NCBI GenBank assembly: GCA_963678675.1
Contig: OY783193.1
Span: 17,062,427-17,126,426 of the forward strand
DNA length: 64,000 nucleotides
Reading direction: 5' to 3'
DNA from: Xiphydria camelus
Lineage: Eukaryota > Arthropoda > Insecta > Hymenoptera > Xiphydriidae
The notes beneath the pieces are model-generated. The model was not told the origin of the DNA. It saw nothing but the letters and a program-made list of their open reading frames with translations, and made no database searches. The position numbers and the translations under genes are program-made. Positions 12,324 through 24,032 of the stretch are shown here, piece by piece; within the stretch, counting starts at the first letter, position 1, and each line of letters starts with the position of its first letter.

Positions 12324-12774
12324 AATAGAAGTGAGGTACATGTACACTTCACGTTTGATAGGTTGGTATATAAATTGGAACTTCTGATAGTATAATACGA
12401 AAGAGGAAATATATCGATAAAGGAAAAATAATAATAAAGTGGTTACTACATTATTGTAATCCAATTCTATTGTATTCCTTACTTTTCTGCCACGACTTTG
12501 ATCGTTGATAGTGAAGAAAAATCAAATTTATTGGTTGATCCATCTACTATCAACAATAAAAGTCGTGGTTATTTTAAGATTTATCGTAAAGTGTAAGGGC
12601 GAAATTTCAGCGGTGCATGCAAAAGGATTTCTTAAAACTATTCCAACGTCTTAAGTTAATATATATAACAACATACATATGTATATACTGTCATAAGTGC
12701 TATCTTTACATGTGATGAAACAATTCGTCACGGTTATTGGAAAAGTAAACAGTATATCCGATGGCAAACTCTAA

Positions 12775-13108
12775 CTTTTGAATTTCCCTGACATTTTGCT
12801 GGATAGAATTGGTTTCGGGAGAGTGCGTAGCGGTCTTACGAGCCGAGCGAGAAGTGTCAAACGTCTGATCTCCGAGTAGCTGTCAATTCGGGAGATCGAA
12901 GCGTATAACCTGGAAATCGTTAATTTATAAATAATAATGCGTAGAAGTGATACGAAATAATCATTCGGGTTTCTTCGACGAGATTCCCTAAGTGTTTAAA
13001 AATCGGTGTCCGTTTGCCAATAACTGTTGCTTCAACTTCCAGAGATATTAAGCATTACTACAGAACGAGTAGAATAGCGTGAATCTTGATGAAAATCTTC
13101 TAACCTAC
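12775..13108 (-). repeat. Inverted copy of the 1394-1800 repeat plus fold-back end
   Basis: The reverse complement matches 1690-1800, 1394-1560 and then the outer ~110 bp of the fold-back element at 290-1393 (AACTGTTGCTTCAACTTCCA). It lacks the MITE fragment found in the other copy. It stops at about 13108, where the mariner-type remnant starts. Confidence 0.65.
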
Positions 13109-13110
13109 TG

Positions 13111-13710
13111 AGATGGTGTCCATTTTCACGCTGACAAATGTGGAAACGCTCCCTGAAGTTAGCTTCCACTTTCTCCAATAGTTGACGATCGATCTGAGCG
13201 ATGTTTTGCTCTATCGCTTGTCGCAGTTCGGCCAGAGTGTACGAGGCTTGGTACTGAAGTGTCGGACATTCATAGTGCTGCAGAATGCCGATGAGCTGAA
13301 CGCGCTGGGCTACGTAACATAGCCTGCCTTACACGTTCCACGTTCTCCGGAGTTCGAACTGTGCGATGTGGTCCAGGTGGCTTCTTTTTCATTAAACTGC
13401 CTCTACTTCGAAGGACAATAACCCATCGCAGAATGGTGTTCCGGTTCGGTATGTCTCCATGGCGAGGAACGTTAAACCTTCGACGAAAGAGACGTTGAAC
13501 TTTCGTGACTGATTCGCCACTCCTAACAAAACTATCATACACGAAAACGCGATGCTCTACAGTCCACAGCGGCATGATTGAAACTAAACATTAACCATTC
13601 ACAAACTGCAAAGTTAGGGGAGGGCGCCAACGGCTTCGGCTCCCCTCTCCGACCCCTTCCGGTTTAGTACTACCTATCCCAAAAACGTCCGTTTCCCGTG
13701 GCGCACCCTG
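13111..13710 (-). pseudogene. Internally deleted Tc1/mariner-superfamily transposase
   Basis: On the minus strand the 5' terminal repeat begins beside TA at 13711 with CAGGGTGCGCCACGGGAAAC. A 101-codon ORF follows (13575-13270). It contains the helix-turn-helix region typical of the insect DUF4817/mariner-type transposases: ESVTKVQRLFRRRFN, IPNRNTILRWV, KKKPPGPHRTVRTPENVERV. The ORF is then lost, and at about 13260-13115 another frame carries the usual C-terminal part (ELRQAIEQNIAQID, ERFHICQRENGHH). The DDE catalytic core between them is missing. The other terminal repeat was not found, so the 3' end is truncated. Non-functional. Confidence 0.8.
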
Positions 13711-13758
13711 TATATATATGTATAAAATAGTTTTTAAATAAATACGTGGACAAAACTG

Positions 13759-14347
13759 TGTCGCCAAAAACCCCGGCGACATTAGGGCCCGATGCGCGGA
13801 GCCAGGTACTTAACCAGGTTGAGGAGCAAAGCTAGTACATACAAGTAATATACTACCGCCCAGTTGTCCGGCAAGACAAGGCTCGGCAGGGACCACATGT
13901 GACAGGGACCGTTGCGGACGGGGTTCATCGCTTCCGATCCTTTCCGTCAAACGACGGGACGGTCATAAAGACTAGAGTCTGTATTTCGTCGCACACTTTT
14001 TCCGGAAAAGGTTAATTAACGGACGGGTCGAAATAAGCCGTTTCCCGCAATACCTATTCTAATAAACAATGTTCCGTCTTTGCGCGACGGACTATGCGGC
14101 TACGCGGATGAATAAAATTACACCAATTTGTAAGGGAAGACAAACAATGCATTAACTTTATTTGCGAGCTGTTCCGGTCGCTCGGAGGTTTTCGAGCGTA
14201 CTGGTCGCTCTTCGACCCCGTGGTAATGAGGAACTTTCCCGGATCTAATTTATATATAATGGCTCAAAGGGCCCGAGGAGTGTCGAATTTCTCCCTCACG
14301 CCGGTCTACGGCCGAAATGCGAAGAGCATTTGGGCGAATATGCGACA
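13759..14347 (-). mobile_element. Probable solo LTR
   Basis: Read on the minus strand it starts TGTCGCATATTCGCCC and ends GGGGTTTTTGGCGACA, so it is bounded by TG...CA with a 6-bp inverted repeat TGTCGC/GCGACA. A TATATATAA box lies near 14255 and AATAAA near 14153, in the order expected for one LTR. A copy of its first ~240 bp, carrying a MITE, lies on the plus strand at 37068-37634. No internal region adjoins either end. I see no clear target duplication, so the boundaries are provisional. Confidence 0.6.
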
Positions 14348-15850
14348 GACAATTTATTAATAATTATTAAACCGTAGTGGTCACACGGGGTCCAGTGGAC
14401 CCCATGCTAATAAAATATACGTTTTTCTCATAAAATCAGTTTTTTCACTTTATTTTACACGTTCAAAACCGACCTATTTGATTGTACGAGTTTCATGAAA
14501 ATTAATATCTTGAAACTGTATGTATCCAGATACGAGTTGATGTTGCAACATATATGTTGTCAACCTGTTCCACCTGTTGCCAACACGTTGCCAACATGTT
14601 GCCAACACTTTGTTGGCCGGTTTGTACGTACCCTTACAGGTACATATACCTACTCTCTTCTTCGATCCTACAAATCCTACATTTTCAGTCGCTAAATCCT
14701 TTATTTCCTTTTCTGTCAATGTTTCCGCAGCCATGTCTGGCCTACTGCACCTAATCCTTATTGCCCCTAACTTTCCGAGAGCGTGCAGTATAAATTATTA
14801 AAACTCATTAAAATAGATAACTTAACGGACACAGCTATCGTAATTGCATCGGTCGACACTAATTTGTCTAAAAAGAATATTAATATTTACGTAGTTGCCT
14901 TTATAAAAAGGTTATTTATCAGCGCTATTTTGATGAGTTTTGCCAATGGATCGCGTTCGAATGTTATTGAAAGCACCTTCCTATTTTCAAGAATTCGAAA
15001 AGCTCGTCCATTTTAAGAGTAAATGACATCACAGTATCGTATAGTGACGTCACAATATTCGAAAGGAAGATATGTATAATAAAAGGTGAGAACGAAAAAT
15101 GTTCTTCGAGAAGGAAAAGAAAGTCAAACGATGAAAACCGAACGTTACGCATAGGACGTAAAACTGCGACATAATTTGTACCAGATGATGACCCAGTTTC
15201 AAAAAATAACCCGATACATCTGCAATCCGTATATTCGTATACGGACAGCAGTTTAACGTTACTCGGAGGGTAAAAGTGGTCTGTTTCGGGATCGAAAGTA
15301 CTCCACGGTCTCATAAAACCTGGCAACTTAACACGGCCGGCACTGCCACTCGAGAAACGCGAGAGGCGGATCGTTTATACCGGTAAATCTTAAGATATAC
15401 TACCCCGTTCGGGGCAAGAACTTCAACGGGAGGCCTGTTGTTTCCATTTTAGTTGCTTGCGACTTCCTATTTCAAACGACTACCTATACTCGTATACCAA
15501 ATTTTTAGAGAATTGACATTGGCTCTTCTTCAAGTACGCTCAATGTGTGATGCTTGTGAAGACATAAAATGGTCGTGGAACTTTTCGAGCACACGAATCA
15601 AATAAATCGTAATCTCATGAAAGAAGATTATTATTCTCGATGGATGAAATAAAAAAATATGTATTACCTAACTCTATTGTAATTATCTTCTTTCTTTCTA
15701 CACAAAAACACCCTTTATACAAATTATAGTTAACCTAAAAGTGTGTGTGCGGAGTCTTTTGACCCCAGCGCAGCATCAATTTTAAACCTCGTATTCATAT
15801 TTAATTTTCATTTCTGTATTAATGGGATTTCTAGTGACCCCACACGACCA
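14348..15850. other. Unassigned; short GTTGCCAACA tandem near 14570-14620
   Basis: The motif GTTGCCAACA is repeated about four times between 14572 and 14615. At 14380-14405 a small palindrome (GGGGTCCAGTGGACCCC) sits in sequence like that at 25695-25715. Elsewhere no convincing gene; the 120-codon minus-strand ORF at 14964-15326 has no recognisable domain. Confidence 0.35.
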
Positions 15851-15855
15851 TTTAA

Positions 15856-16087
15856 CACTAGAACTACCGCAACCGGTCAATTTGACCGGTGTCTTATTCA
15901 GAGTTCCATTCAACCTCAATTATTTCGTAACCCGTGAGGTTTTTGTCAAAATTGGTACAATACTTTTTTGTAGGGCACATTTCGGTCTACAAAAAAGTTC
16001 CATAGCAGTGTGGACGAAAAATCCACGGATAACGAGATAATCACCCGCTAAAACGACAGTCTTATAAAGCGCGGCCTAGTTCTAGTG
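15856..16087. mobile_element. TTAA-flanked MITE (piggyBac-like)
   Basis: It is bounded by TTAA at 15852-15855 and 16088-16091. Termini CACTAGAACTA and TAGTTCTAGTG are inverted repeats. A subterminal palindrome CCGGTCAATTTGACCGG follows the left end. TTAA duplication with 10-15 bp inverted repeats is the piggyBac signature. Confidence 0.85.
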
Positions 16088-16896
16088 TTAACGTTACGTC
16101 TCCTGATTCACACGCCTATTTAAAGATTAGTATAGATACAGATACTGTGATAACGGGTGCAGTTATTTTGAGGGAAAATAGCTATAGAAAATTAAGACAC
16201 ATGAACGCAGTAATACAGCGTTCATTTGTGACCACAACAGCAGATGCAAATGTGTAGCAAAAGCGTTAATAGTAAATAGGCGAAAAATTGCGAGCAATAA
16301 CAAAATAAACATTGAAGGCATATTCGAAGCAGTTTGAAATACTGTCTCATTTTGCTATCTCTTTGTCGTTTCATTTATGCAAGCAGTAAATTTTGTTAAT
16401 TCGACAGCAACTTGCCACGTTGTATGCGGCCTGCGTTCGGATTGCATTCCGCGAGCAACGTTTGGTATCCGGGTACAGTCGGCGTTACTTTATCGCATGG
16501 GACTTATACTGGATTCACAGTGGATCTGATGTCCGTCGTATGACGATCCGCTACCACTCGGGAAGTAGAATTATTTTATCATGTCGACGGACGGCTTGAT
16601 TGTATTAATTATTGGTAAAGGTTCAAGTTTCGTTATTTGGATATTTTTACGTAAACAAAACTATATAAAGAAGAAAATATTTCATGAAGACTACTCGTTT
16701 GAGATATAAATATGAAGCAAAATATTAATCTTCTTCGGGCGCCGTGCGTTCCAATCTTGGATCTTCTCGGGGTCGTAAAGCCCCAGAACACGATGCGTGA
16801 CACGGCAATAGACACGAACGTAAATTAAAGGAATTTTACAACTATCGCGCGCGCGCGGTTAGTTCTATGAATCATACAATGCGCTCACTGTATTAA

Positions 16897-17099
16897 CACG
16901 GTCACTGCCGTCTCGGTCTATATGACCGAGAAAAAAGTTTCCACACACGTCGTCTCGGTCTATTAGACCGAGACTTTTACATTTGCACATAATATTTTTG
17001 CACATAATTTAGTAAAGAATAAGAATTTTGAAAAAATTCTTACGTGAGTCGTTACTACACTTATAAACGTCTGTCTGAGCACTGTCGGAAGTCAACGTG
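16897..17099. mobile_element. TTAA-flanked MITE with paired GGTCTA hairpins
   Basis: TTAA occurs at 16893-16896 and 17100-17103; the termini begin CACGGTCACTGCCG and end CGGAAGTCAACGTG. Inside, two hairpins of CTCGGTCTATATGACCGAG type lie about 50 bp apart. It shares its TTAACACG-type end with the elements at 24033-24087, 49825-49908 and 51381-51538. Confidence 0.7.
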
Positions 17100-17254
17100 T
17101 TAACCCGTCCGCTTCGGATGACCTTTCTTGTGTGTGGAAGGGATATTTTGTTAAAGCATTGAAATATTGGGGATGACGCCTTATGGCGTTATCCGTACAT
17201 AGTGGGGGTGTACGTGTACGCCATTAGGCGTCATCCGCAGCGAAAGTGTTCATT
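17100..17254. repeat. TTAACCCG-ended hairpin with GGCGTCATCC arms
   Basis: The sequence directly continues from the TTAA of the preceding element. GATGACGCCTTATGGCGT pairs with ACGCCATTAGGCGTCATC, and the outer CCGCTTCGGATGAC resembles the reverse complement of the right end. The right target site is degraded, so the end is approximate. Confidence 0.5.
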
Positions 17255-17874
17255 GTAAGGCATACGCCAGAAACAAAACAATACAATTGTAAAACGTGAG
17301 GCGTATACGCCCCACGCGGCGTGAACGGAAAGTCTTAAAAAAAAACGGTCTGGCAGGGAACGTCTTAACTGGTGATATATTAAATAGAAAAATACAGGTT
17401 TGATGATTTAACAATATGTTTACAAGTCTATGCGCTGCGAGTTTAGCGAAAATGTGTTACACGAGTGTTTGACTGAATCTGCGATGTGCAGGGGAATCGG
17501 TTGCCCTGACGATAGCGTATGAGCTTATGATGAAGACGAATATCTAATTACAAGTTAAAGCACTTGCTGACAGAATGCACTAAAACGTTACGTTCCGCGG
17601 TACCTTGACTAACTCGAAGAAGGATTTCGGTTACCTTGCTGATTACGAGTGAGGTTGAGACGCGGGACACGAACTGTTGAAACCTGGTTATACATTGACG
17701 AAGACGCGTTTGGCTTCATCTTATATAATTTTGGAATGTAGCGGCATTTAGCTGACGGAGGGGATAGCGTGGGCGACACTATGCCCCCTGATTGGCTAAA
17801 GGAGGAATGTCGGTGGAACAGATGATGATGCTCTGGACTTTCCGTGTCCAAAGGGCAAAAGTGCCGTTGCTAAA

Positions 17875-18156
17875 GCCACATGGTCCGGCAAGCCTGTCAG
17901 TTCTGACTGAACAGTCCGCCTGAAGGCCGGTCGCCGGGTAGTGTGTACGTTCCGTCTAGCTGTCAGTTGAGACTGTTCTCAGGCGGCCCGAGGAAAAACA
18001 AAACTACATTCGACCGGCGACCGGCTTCCAGGCGGACTTTTCAGTCAGAACTGACGGGGCCGCCGGACCGTGTGGAGAGGCAACAGTCCATCCGGCGACC
18101 GGCCTTCAGGCGGACTGTTCATTCAGAACTGACAGGCCGGCCGGACCGTGTGTAGC
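17875..18156. mobile_element. TIR element with ~75-bp ends (GGTCCGG...)
   Basis: The left end reads CACATGGTCCGGCAAGCCTG then TCAGTTCTGACTGAACAG and CCTGAAGGCCGGTCGCCGG. The right end is its reverse complement. The inner sequence repeats part of the same unit (CGGCGACCGGCTTCCAGGCG at 18013), so one arm has been partly duplicated. No coding sequence. Confidence 0.75.
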
Positions 18157-18210
18157 CACCTTAAGTAAATAATTATAGTCTCAAGTAGCAATGTAGTTGT
18201 TGTATTGATA

Positions 18211-18434
18211 TACTGAGAAAAATGTTTGTTCGGTCGAAATATAAACGTGTTTTTGGATAGTTCTTAGAGCACATTTATTCGATTCGAATAAATATCGATT
18301 TGACCCAAACAATATTTAATTGAATTAATAATATTTATATATGTTCAATCGATATTCATCCTAATTGAATAAATGTGCTCTTATAGGATTATCCAAAAAT
18401 GTTTATTTCAATTAAGCAAATTTTTTTTTCAGTA
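18211..18434. mobile_element. Palindromic MITE with TACTGAGAAAAA ends
   Basis: Arms pair from TACTGAGAAAAATGTTTG through GAGCACATTTATTC to the ATCGATAT centre. The end motif is like those at 27506-28827 and 62735. Confidence 0.75.
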
Positions 18435-18849
18435 TACAAAAATATATACATTTATTTAATTAGAAAACATTTCTTTTCCATTCTTGCTAACAAATTTAAT
18501 GACACTCACTATTTGAATGCCTTTGATAGCCCCCAGATAATTCTCTATATTACACCCTAAAATTAAATATAAATTAATTATAAATCTACTTTATCGCTAT
18601 ATAAGTACCTATCTAAAGTCTTATAAGAGTTCAGTATGGACGATATATAGTACGGCATTTTACTGTCGGATCTCAAATGTCGTACGTTGGACCCAATGTT
18701 AACCCAGCATTAGAGCTCACACGCGCGTATATGTAAACAAAAATATGCACCAAATAAAGTTATCGTGCGAGAAAACTATCATTATTCTCAATCGAATCGA
18801 AGAGAGCAATTCAGTTTTATATGCATTATACATAGATACGGTAAAACGA

Positions 18850-19155
18850 TGACTCTCTCTCTCTGGAAATACGGGGAAAACCGACGACTCTGGAAAAATA
18901 TAACGAAAAGAAGATATCAGCTGATAGGCCATATATTAAGACATGAGGGACTGCTTGCTAAGAGACATCTTAGAAGCAGCAACAGGAAAAAAAGAGAGGT
19001 TTAGGTAAGCCGCGGTTAGCCTACATTTCGCAAATCGTTAAGGATGTAGGTTGTTCGAAATACAGAGAAATGAAAAGACTAGCGGAGGATAGGAAAAGAT
19101 AGAGAATGGTATAAAACCAGGACTGATAACTTTATGATGATGATGATGATACATA
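18850..19155 (+). pseudogene. 3' end of a non-LTR retrotransposon (LINE)
   Basis: Translated in shifting frames, this stretch shows the C-terminal tail of a reverse-transcriptase polyprotein: LWKNITKRRYQLIGHILRHE, then YREMKRLAEDRKR after frameshifts and stops. These are typical of insect CR1/Jockey- or RTE-like LINE ends (family knowledge; exact clade not resolved). It ends in a simple (ATG)n tail at 19135-19152, a common LINE 3' terminus. The rest of the element is missing, as usual for 5'-truncated insertions. Confidence 0.75.
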
Positions 19156-19955
19156 CCTACGGTAGGCGCGCGCGCGCTGCAGCGTACGAATACAACAGTG
19201 AAAATTCGAGGAGCGAGGCGACCATAATTTCCACACTATAATATTATTACGCGTGTCCGGGGAATTTAACGAAGGCTCCTCTCGACTTGCCGGTCCTGTT
19301 AAACGCATTAACGCTGAACGGCAGTGAAGGGAAAAGAATGACAGTAATAAAAAATGAAACGGCGGAAGAGCCGGTGTTGTGCTACAGTATTCGGAGGCTG
19401 GTAATGCAACGGCAACGATATTCTGTATATCCGTGCGAACGACGCGGTTTATCTTTACGACCTCGCCCCGCGAGTCACTATTCGAGGCACGAACGAGTCT
19501 ATTAATTATTGCTCGGAGCAAAACTAATTGCATCGCTCGCGCTGCGCGAGATGGTGAAAAATCTCGGGCCAATCGCGAAAGAGAATGTACGCGGCACGAA
19601 CGCACGCATCCGTAACAGTCCACGTAGAGTCCGGTGGCAAAATGGATTTGTAACTTTATGGTGGGCACCTGACGCGTCACGGTGGCTGTAGCTGTACACA
19701 TCTGCCGCTATATCCACGATGGAACGATGAAATCTATGGATGCAACGTAATTAGTGAATTTTGAGAGGGTGGAGCGGTTATAAAAAGATTAATCTTTTCG
19801 ATAGAAGTAGTAATTTTATATATATATATGTACACCGAATTTAATGGTGGGTGACTATAATAGCAATAACATACATAGCTTGCTACTAAAGTAGCGAAAA
19901 ATTAACAGTTTTTTTACTTCTCCACTGGGGTCGTGAAATTGTACTAATAACGTTG
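19156..19955. other. Unassigned GC-rich stretch
   Basis: 19160-19740 is richer in CG than its surroundings and has overlapping ORFs on both strands, none with a recognisable domain. A (TA)n run lies near 19818-19829. This could be old host sequence. Confidence 0.3.
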
Positions 19956-20090
19956 AGAATCCATTTGAAGGAGGTTCTATCGACAAAAGAATAAACAAAA
20001 GGATTTTGATCAGATTCAGTAAATCACTAGATTTAAGTGTTAGAACACTTCGGTTAGATTTTTATGACGATTCACCATCTTGTATAATAA
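19956..20090. repeat. Diverged repeat, inverted partner at 25590-25705
   Basis: GGTTCTATCGACAAAAGAAT and AGGATTTTGATCAGATTC here align with the reverse complement of 25590-25705 (ATTCTATTATCGATAGAAC, GAATTTGATCAAAATCG), at roughly 70% identity by eye. The pair is about 5.5 kb apart. Both also share an ATCATCAAAAAA stretch with 20127-20140. Confidence 0.5.
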
Positions 20091-20164
20091 ATATAAAAAA
20101 TAAATATAATAGATATATAAGTATGGAATCATCAAAAAATTTTAACTAAAAGGTTTTAATACTT

Positions 20165-20420
20165 CTGTGGTGTTTGGGACACATATGATAACTCCAAAAA
20201 TGTTTGATCTCAATATGATATGTGCCATTATTACTAACATTAAAAACTAATTTAAGTTTTATGTATCATCTTTAAAAACACTTAAAATAAAAATGTATTA
20301 ACGTCAATGTTTGGTTTTGATAACAATTTTGCTTGATTTACATGGTCCAGTTGAACATGTAAATGCGTTTACTGAGAATTTATGTTTTTGGAGTCGTCAT
20401 ATGTGTCCCAAACACCACAG
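20165..20420. mobile_element. MITE with 20-bp TIRs and 4-bp target duplication
   Basis: Ends CTGTGGTGTTTGGGACACAT and ATGTGTCCCAAACACCACAG are perfect inverted repeats. ACTT flanks both sides (20161-20164, 20421-20424). No ORF inside; superfamily not assigned. Confidence 0.9.
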
Positions 20421-20424
20421 ACTT

Positions 20425-21150
20425 ATCTATCTATCTATCGATTCAGAAATAAAAAAGATTAATGTGTTGGTTTTCATAAGATTCTATGTTAAATGGGCAT
20501 TAATTAATATATTTTGTACGTTTTATACAAGTTACTCACACAACACACTACGTATATCATACGTATATTTTACGTTAATACAGATATGATTCCTATACGT
20601 ATATGAAATATAAAAAATATACGTATCAGTTACGTATATTGTATCTCTAAAAAATACATCCCTCATATACCTACATAAAATATACGTATCAGTTACATAT
20701 CCAGATATTGCAGATTTACATTATTATTTTGACAATTTGAAATATGTAATATTGAAAATTGGTACCTTTTAAAATCACTTAAAGATACAGATGTTTTCCT
20801 TGCGTACAGCAAGTGTCAAAAGTCATTAAATATTTTTCGGCCTTCAAAAAAAACACTTTTCTCAGCGTAAAGGCCATCGAATTATTTTCCCATGTAAAAG
20901 TACTCAAAAATAAAGAACAAATAGTATTAAATTAATAACGTTAGGTATTTATTTATTTCGAAGTGTTTCTGAAATGTGAGAAATTTTACAATCGGCCCTT
21001 CATTACGTAATAGACATATGCTAGGCGGCTAAATGCAAGTGAAGACGGATAACATTTGGCCTTTCCACAATTAGTCTTACGGTTAATAGACCACAACATG
21101 GCAATCATTAATAGGCCCCGATTAAAAAAATTAAAACAATAAAAAGTTGT
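20425..21150. repeat. TACGTATA-rich region
   Basis: ATCT repeats at 20424-20440, then multiple ACGTATA words to about 20700, including two copies of AAATATACGTATCAGTTAC. Related sequence is at 25500-25590. No gene seen. Confidence 0.5.
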
Positions 21151-22049
21151 TTATTTCACAACTAAGCCAACATCTCGAAACAGCTGATATTATAGTTTTC
21201 CAATTACATGGGGATGCAGATACACTCATAGCGGAGAAAGTTCTTGAAGCAAGAAAGTTAGAAAAATCGGTAACATTGGTTGGTGAAAAGACACTGATTT
21301 AATGGTATTACTGTTATTCAAATTAAAAACGGACAATATTTATATGTTAAGACCTGGCAGCACTACAAAACCTAATAAAACAACGAACATAAATGCGCTT
21401 CAAAATAAGATAGGTACTATGCGTGCTTCGATTTTATTTTCCCATACCGTTTTTAGATGTGATACTACCTCGGCAATTTATAAAAAAGGAAAGTTGTCTA
21501 CATATAGGCTTTCAGGGAAATATCAGGACCTACAAGCCAAAGTAGCCATTTTTTAAAATCCCACTGCAGACAAGAAGTATATAATCGCTATTGGAGAAGA
21601 GTTTCTATTGGCTCTGTATGATGTCGGAAAGTCAGTAAAAACGCTAAATCAGCTACGCTTTTTCAAATTTCACAACAATGCATCAAGACAGAGTTTAAGT
21701 GCAAACTTTTCATTAACTTCTTTACCACCAACATCAGATGCAGCCGCTCAGCACAGTTTGCGGGTATATTACCAAATCCAGGAATGGCTGGAAAATGAGT
21801 TAGAAGCTACCTCTTGGGGAAAAAGCAGGGAGAACTTCTTTTACCAATAACGCGACCGACAAACCAATTGCACCAGAATTCATCCTAAAATTGATATTCT
21901 GTAACTGTAAGACTGATTGTGGAAAGCTGTGTAAGTGTAAGAAATCTGGTCTAAACTGTTCAAATCTGTATGGGCAATGTCAAGGACAGTCTTGTAGCCA
22001 TATATTTCAACCCGCTGAAAACGAAGACGACGAAGAAGATTTGATTTAG
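21150..22049 (+). pseudogene. Decayed gene with DDTTSA-type core and CXC cysteine-rich tail
   Basis: Reading through at least two frameshifts and stops gives, in order: GDADTLIAEKVLEARKLEKS, TDLMVLLL, LKTDNIYMLRPG, then CDTTSAIYKKGK, DAAAQHSLRVYYQIQEWLEN, and a final frame from 21862 with CNCKTDCGKLCKCKKSG, ending TAG at 22047-22049 after an acidic DDEEDLI. This order matches an uncharacterised protein family that is multicopy in insect and cnidarian genomes; its C-terminus resembles TSO1/tesmin CXC zinc motifs. The first part resembles XPG/PIN-type nuclease segments (inference). Function is unknown and this copy is broken. Confidence 0.7.
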
Positions 22050-22893
22050 ATTTTTTATTGTACATATACTCTAATGTAAGTACGAGTATTGAATGTATAT
22101 TGTTTCTTGAGCGTAGGGAAACAAATATTTGATATATACTTTTAGTATAATAGATACCTACGATTCTTTAGCCATATTAATAGCCATTTTTGAATCGACT
22201 TTAAAACTTCACTACACGCCACTGCCGTAATTTTGATTGGATTTTCTCCAAGTGATAAATAATTTAAACTTCAATTGTTCTAAACAGAACAATTTAAACC
22301 AATTACATCACTTTTGAGTATTGAAAAATCTGTATCGTCTTCGGACACTTGCTGCACGCCACTAACGTAACATATTTTGACATACATACATAAATACATA
22401 TACCTATATATGTTTACTTTTATATTTATATTTTATTTGTTATATACCTATATTTATATTTATATTTATTATACATATATATTTTTTACTTTTTTCGCAA
22501 TGTTTTAACATTCCATTGTCTTAAATAAACTAACTAGGAGTATTTTTACTGTGTAAAACGTAATATTGAGGGAGCATGTACGTTTCGCAATTTTAAACGC
22601 TTTCAGCCCGCCACTGGTTTCCAAATAATTATGCACTGCTATATACCATTTTATAGGTAATTTTATTGGCTTTCATTTTGGTCTCTTTCATTTTTTCAAA
22701 AAAAGAGCCGTTTTTAAGATATTTGAGAAAAACTAAAAAAATGTACCTTTAGGGGTAGTTTTGGGGTTGTTTGCACCCTCGGAGGGATGGGAACTTTTAG
22801 TATGTTAATCAGGGCCACAAAAGCTAAATAATCCCGCATAAATCAGCTTTAGGGCATTTTGTTCCACGAGCGATCTTAATTGCACTGGCCTAA

Positions 22894-23460
22894 TACTGGA
22901 ACTGAAATTGCTAAATCATTTTATTATGCTTAACAGCACGCCAGACGCCTCAGTTTGTAATTAAAAAAACTGTTTTTTGAAGTCATAGTGTAAAATCTGG
23001 CTTTTTGTACATAAATATATTATTTAATTCTAAGCCCCTCTCTAAAATGCCAGAGTGATATGTCATGGCGAACATGTCAAAAAAAAAGTTGAAGTACATG
23101 TAATTTCGTTCCTAAGTTAGGCTGTCGCGGGAGCTGCGGGGGGCGGGGACGGTTAAGGAGTGGGGATTGAAGTCACTGAAGTCATTCCCCACTCCTTAAC
23201 CGTCCCCGCTCCCCGCAGCTCCCCGCGACGGCCCATACTTAGGAACGAATTTACAATAATTCAACATTTTCTTTTTACATGTTCGCCATAACATATCCGT
23301 CTGGCATTTTAGAGATGGGCTTAGAATTAAATAATCTTTTTATGTACCAAAAGCCAGACTTTACACTATAACTTCAAAAAACAATTTTTTTAATTACAAA
23401 CTGAGGCGTCTAGCGAGCTGTTAAGCATAATAAAATGATCTAGCAATTTCAGTTCCAGTA
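22894..23460. mobile_element. 567-bp near-perfect palindrome
   Basis: It starts TACTGGAACTGAAATTGCTA and ends with the reverse complement. The arms pair along their whole length and meet at a GC-rich centre near 23175 (GGTTAAGGAGTGGGGA...TCCCCACTCCTTAACC). No coding content. The long hairpin would be a strong source of foldback RNA or genomic instability. Confidence 0.9.
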
Positions 23461-24000
23461 TATTGAGGTCATGGCAATTATTTTCAATATGTTTTTTTGT
23501 TTTACAAAATCACTTCAAAAAATATGAATTTTCGACCCCCATAAAGTGCTCATTACGCCCTGGTGCCAGGGATGCAGGGTGCCAGACTCAGTGATATGAA
23601 ACGAAAATAAGTTCGCCTCACGATTTATAATAGATTTTTCCTTTACAAAATCACTACCACAAAAACGTCGCTGGCTCTTAGACTAAATGGGGCACTGTCG
23701 AGAGCGCTGAGTGAGGCATGATCGAGAGCGCTAGAGTGGGGGATTTCCGTTTCAGAATTTCGTTCTTCCTCGCGCGATTTTACTACCCTCAGCAAAGAAG
23801 TTTCACTTCACAAAATCTAGCTGAATTTTTGCGACGTTTTGATAACTTTCAATGAAACCTGGATCCAAACATTTCTTGGGAGGGGGGGGGGGGGAGAATG
23901 TGGGACAAATGCCGAGGTGGAAAACGCTGTAGACCGGTATTTTTCAGGTCGACGAAAAGAATTTTTTCTAACGGCTTGAAGGGTTGGGAGAAACGATGGA
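23461..24000. other. Unassigned; G-run at 23880-23894
   Basis: A run of about 13 consecutive G lies in 23880-23895. No gene or repeat family recognised. Confidence 0.4.
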
Positions 24001-24032
24001 TTAACACTTTGGCTACCAATCTAAATTTTTAA

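Noticed and set aside
14964..15326. 120-codon minus-strand ORF
   Set aside because: Balanced composition but no domain, no matching splice context and no repeat copy to compare.
19132..19701. 189-codon minus-strand ORF
   Set aside because: No domain, overlaps the LINE (ATG)n tail, and ORFs are open on the opposite strand as well.
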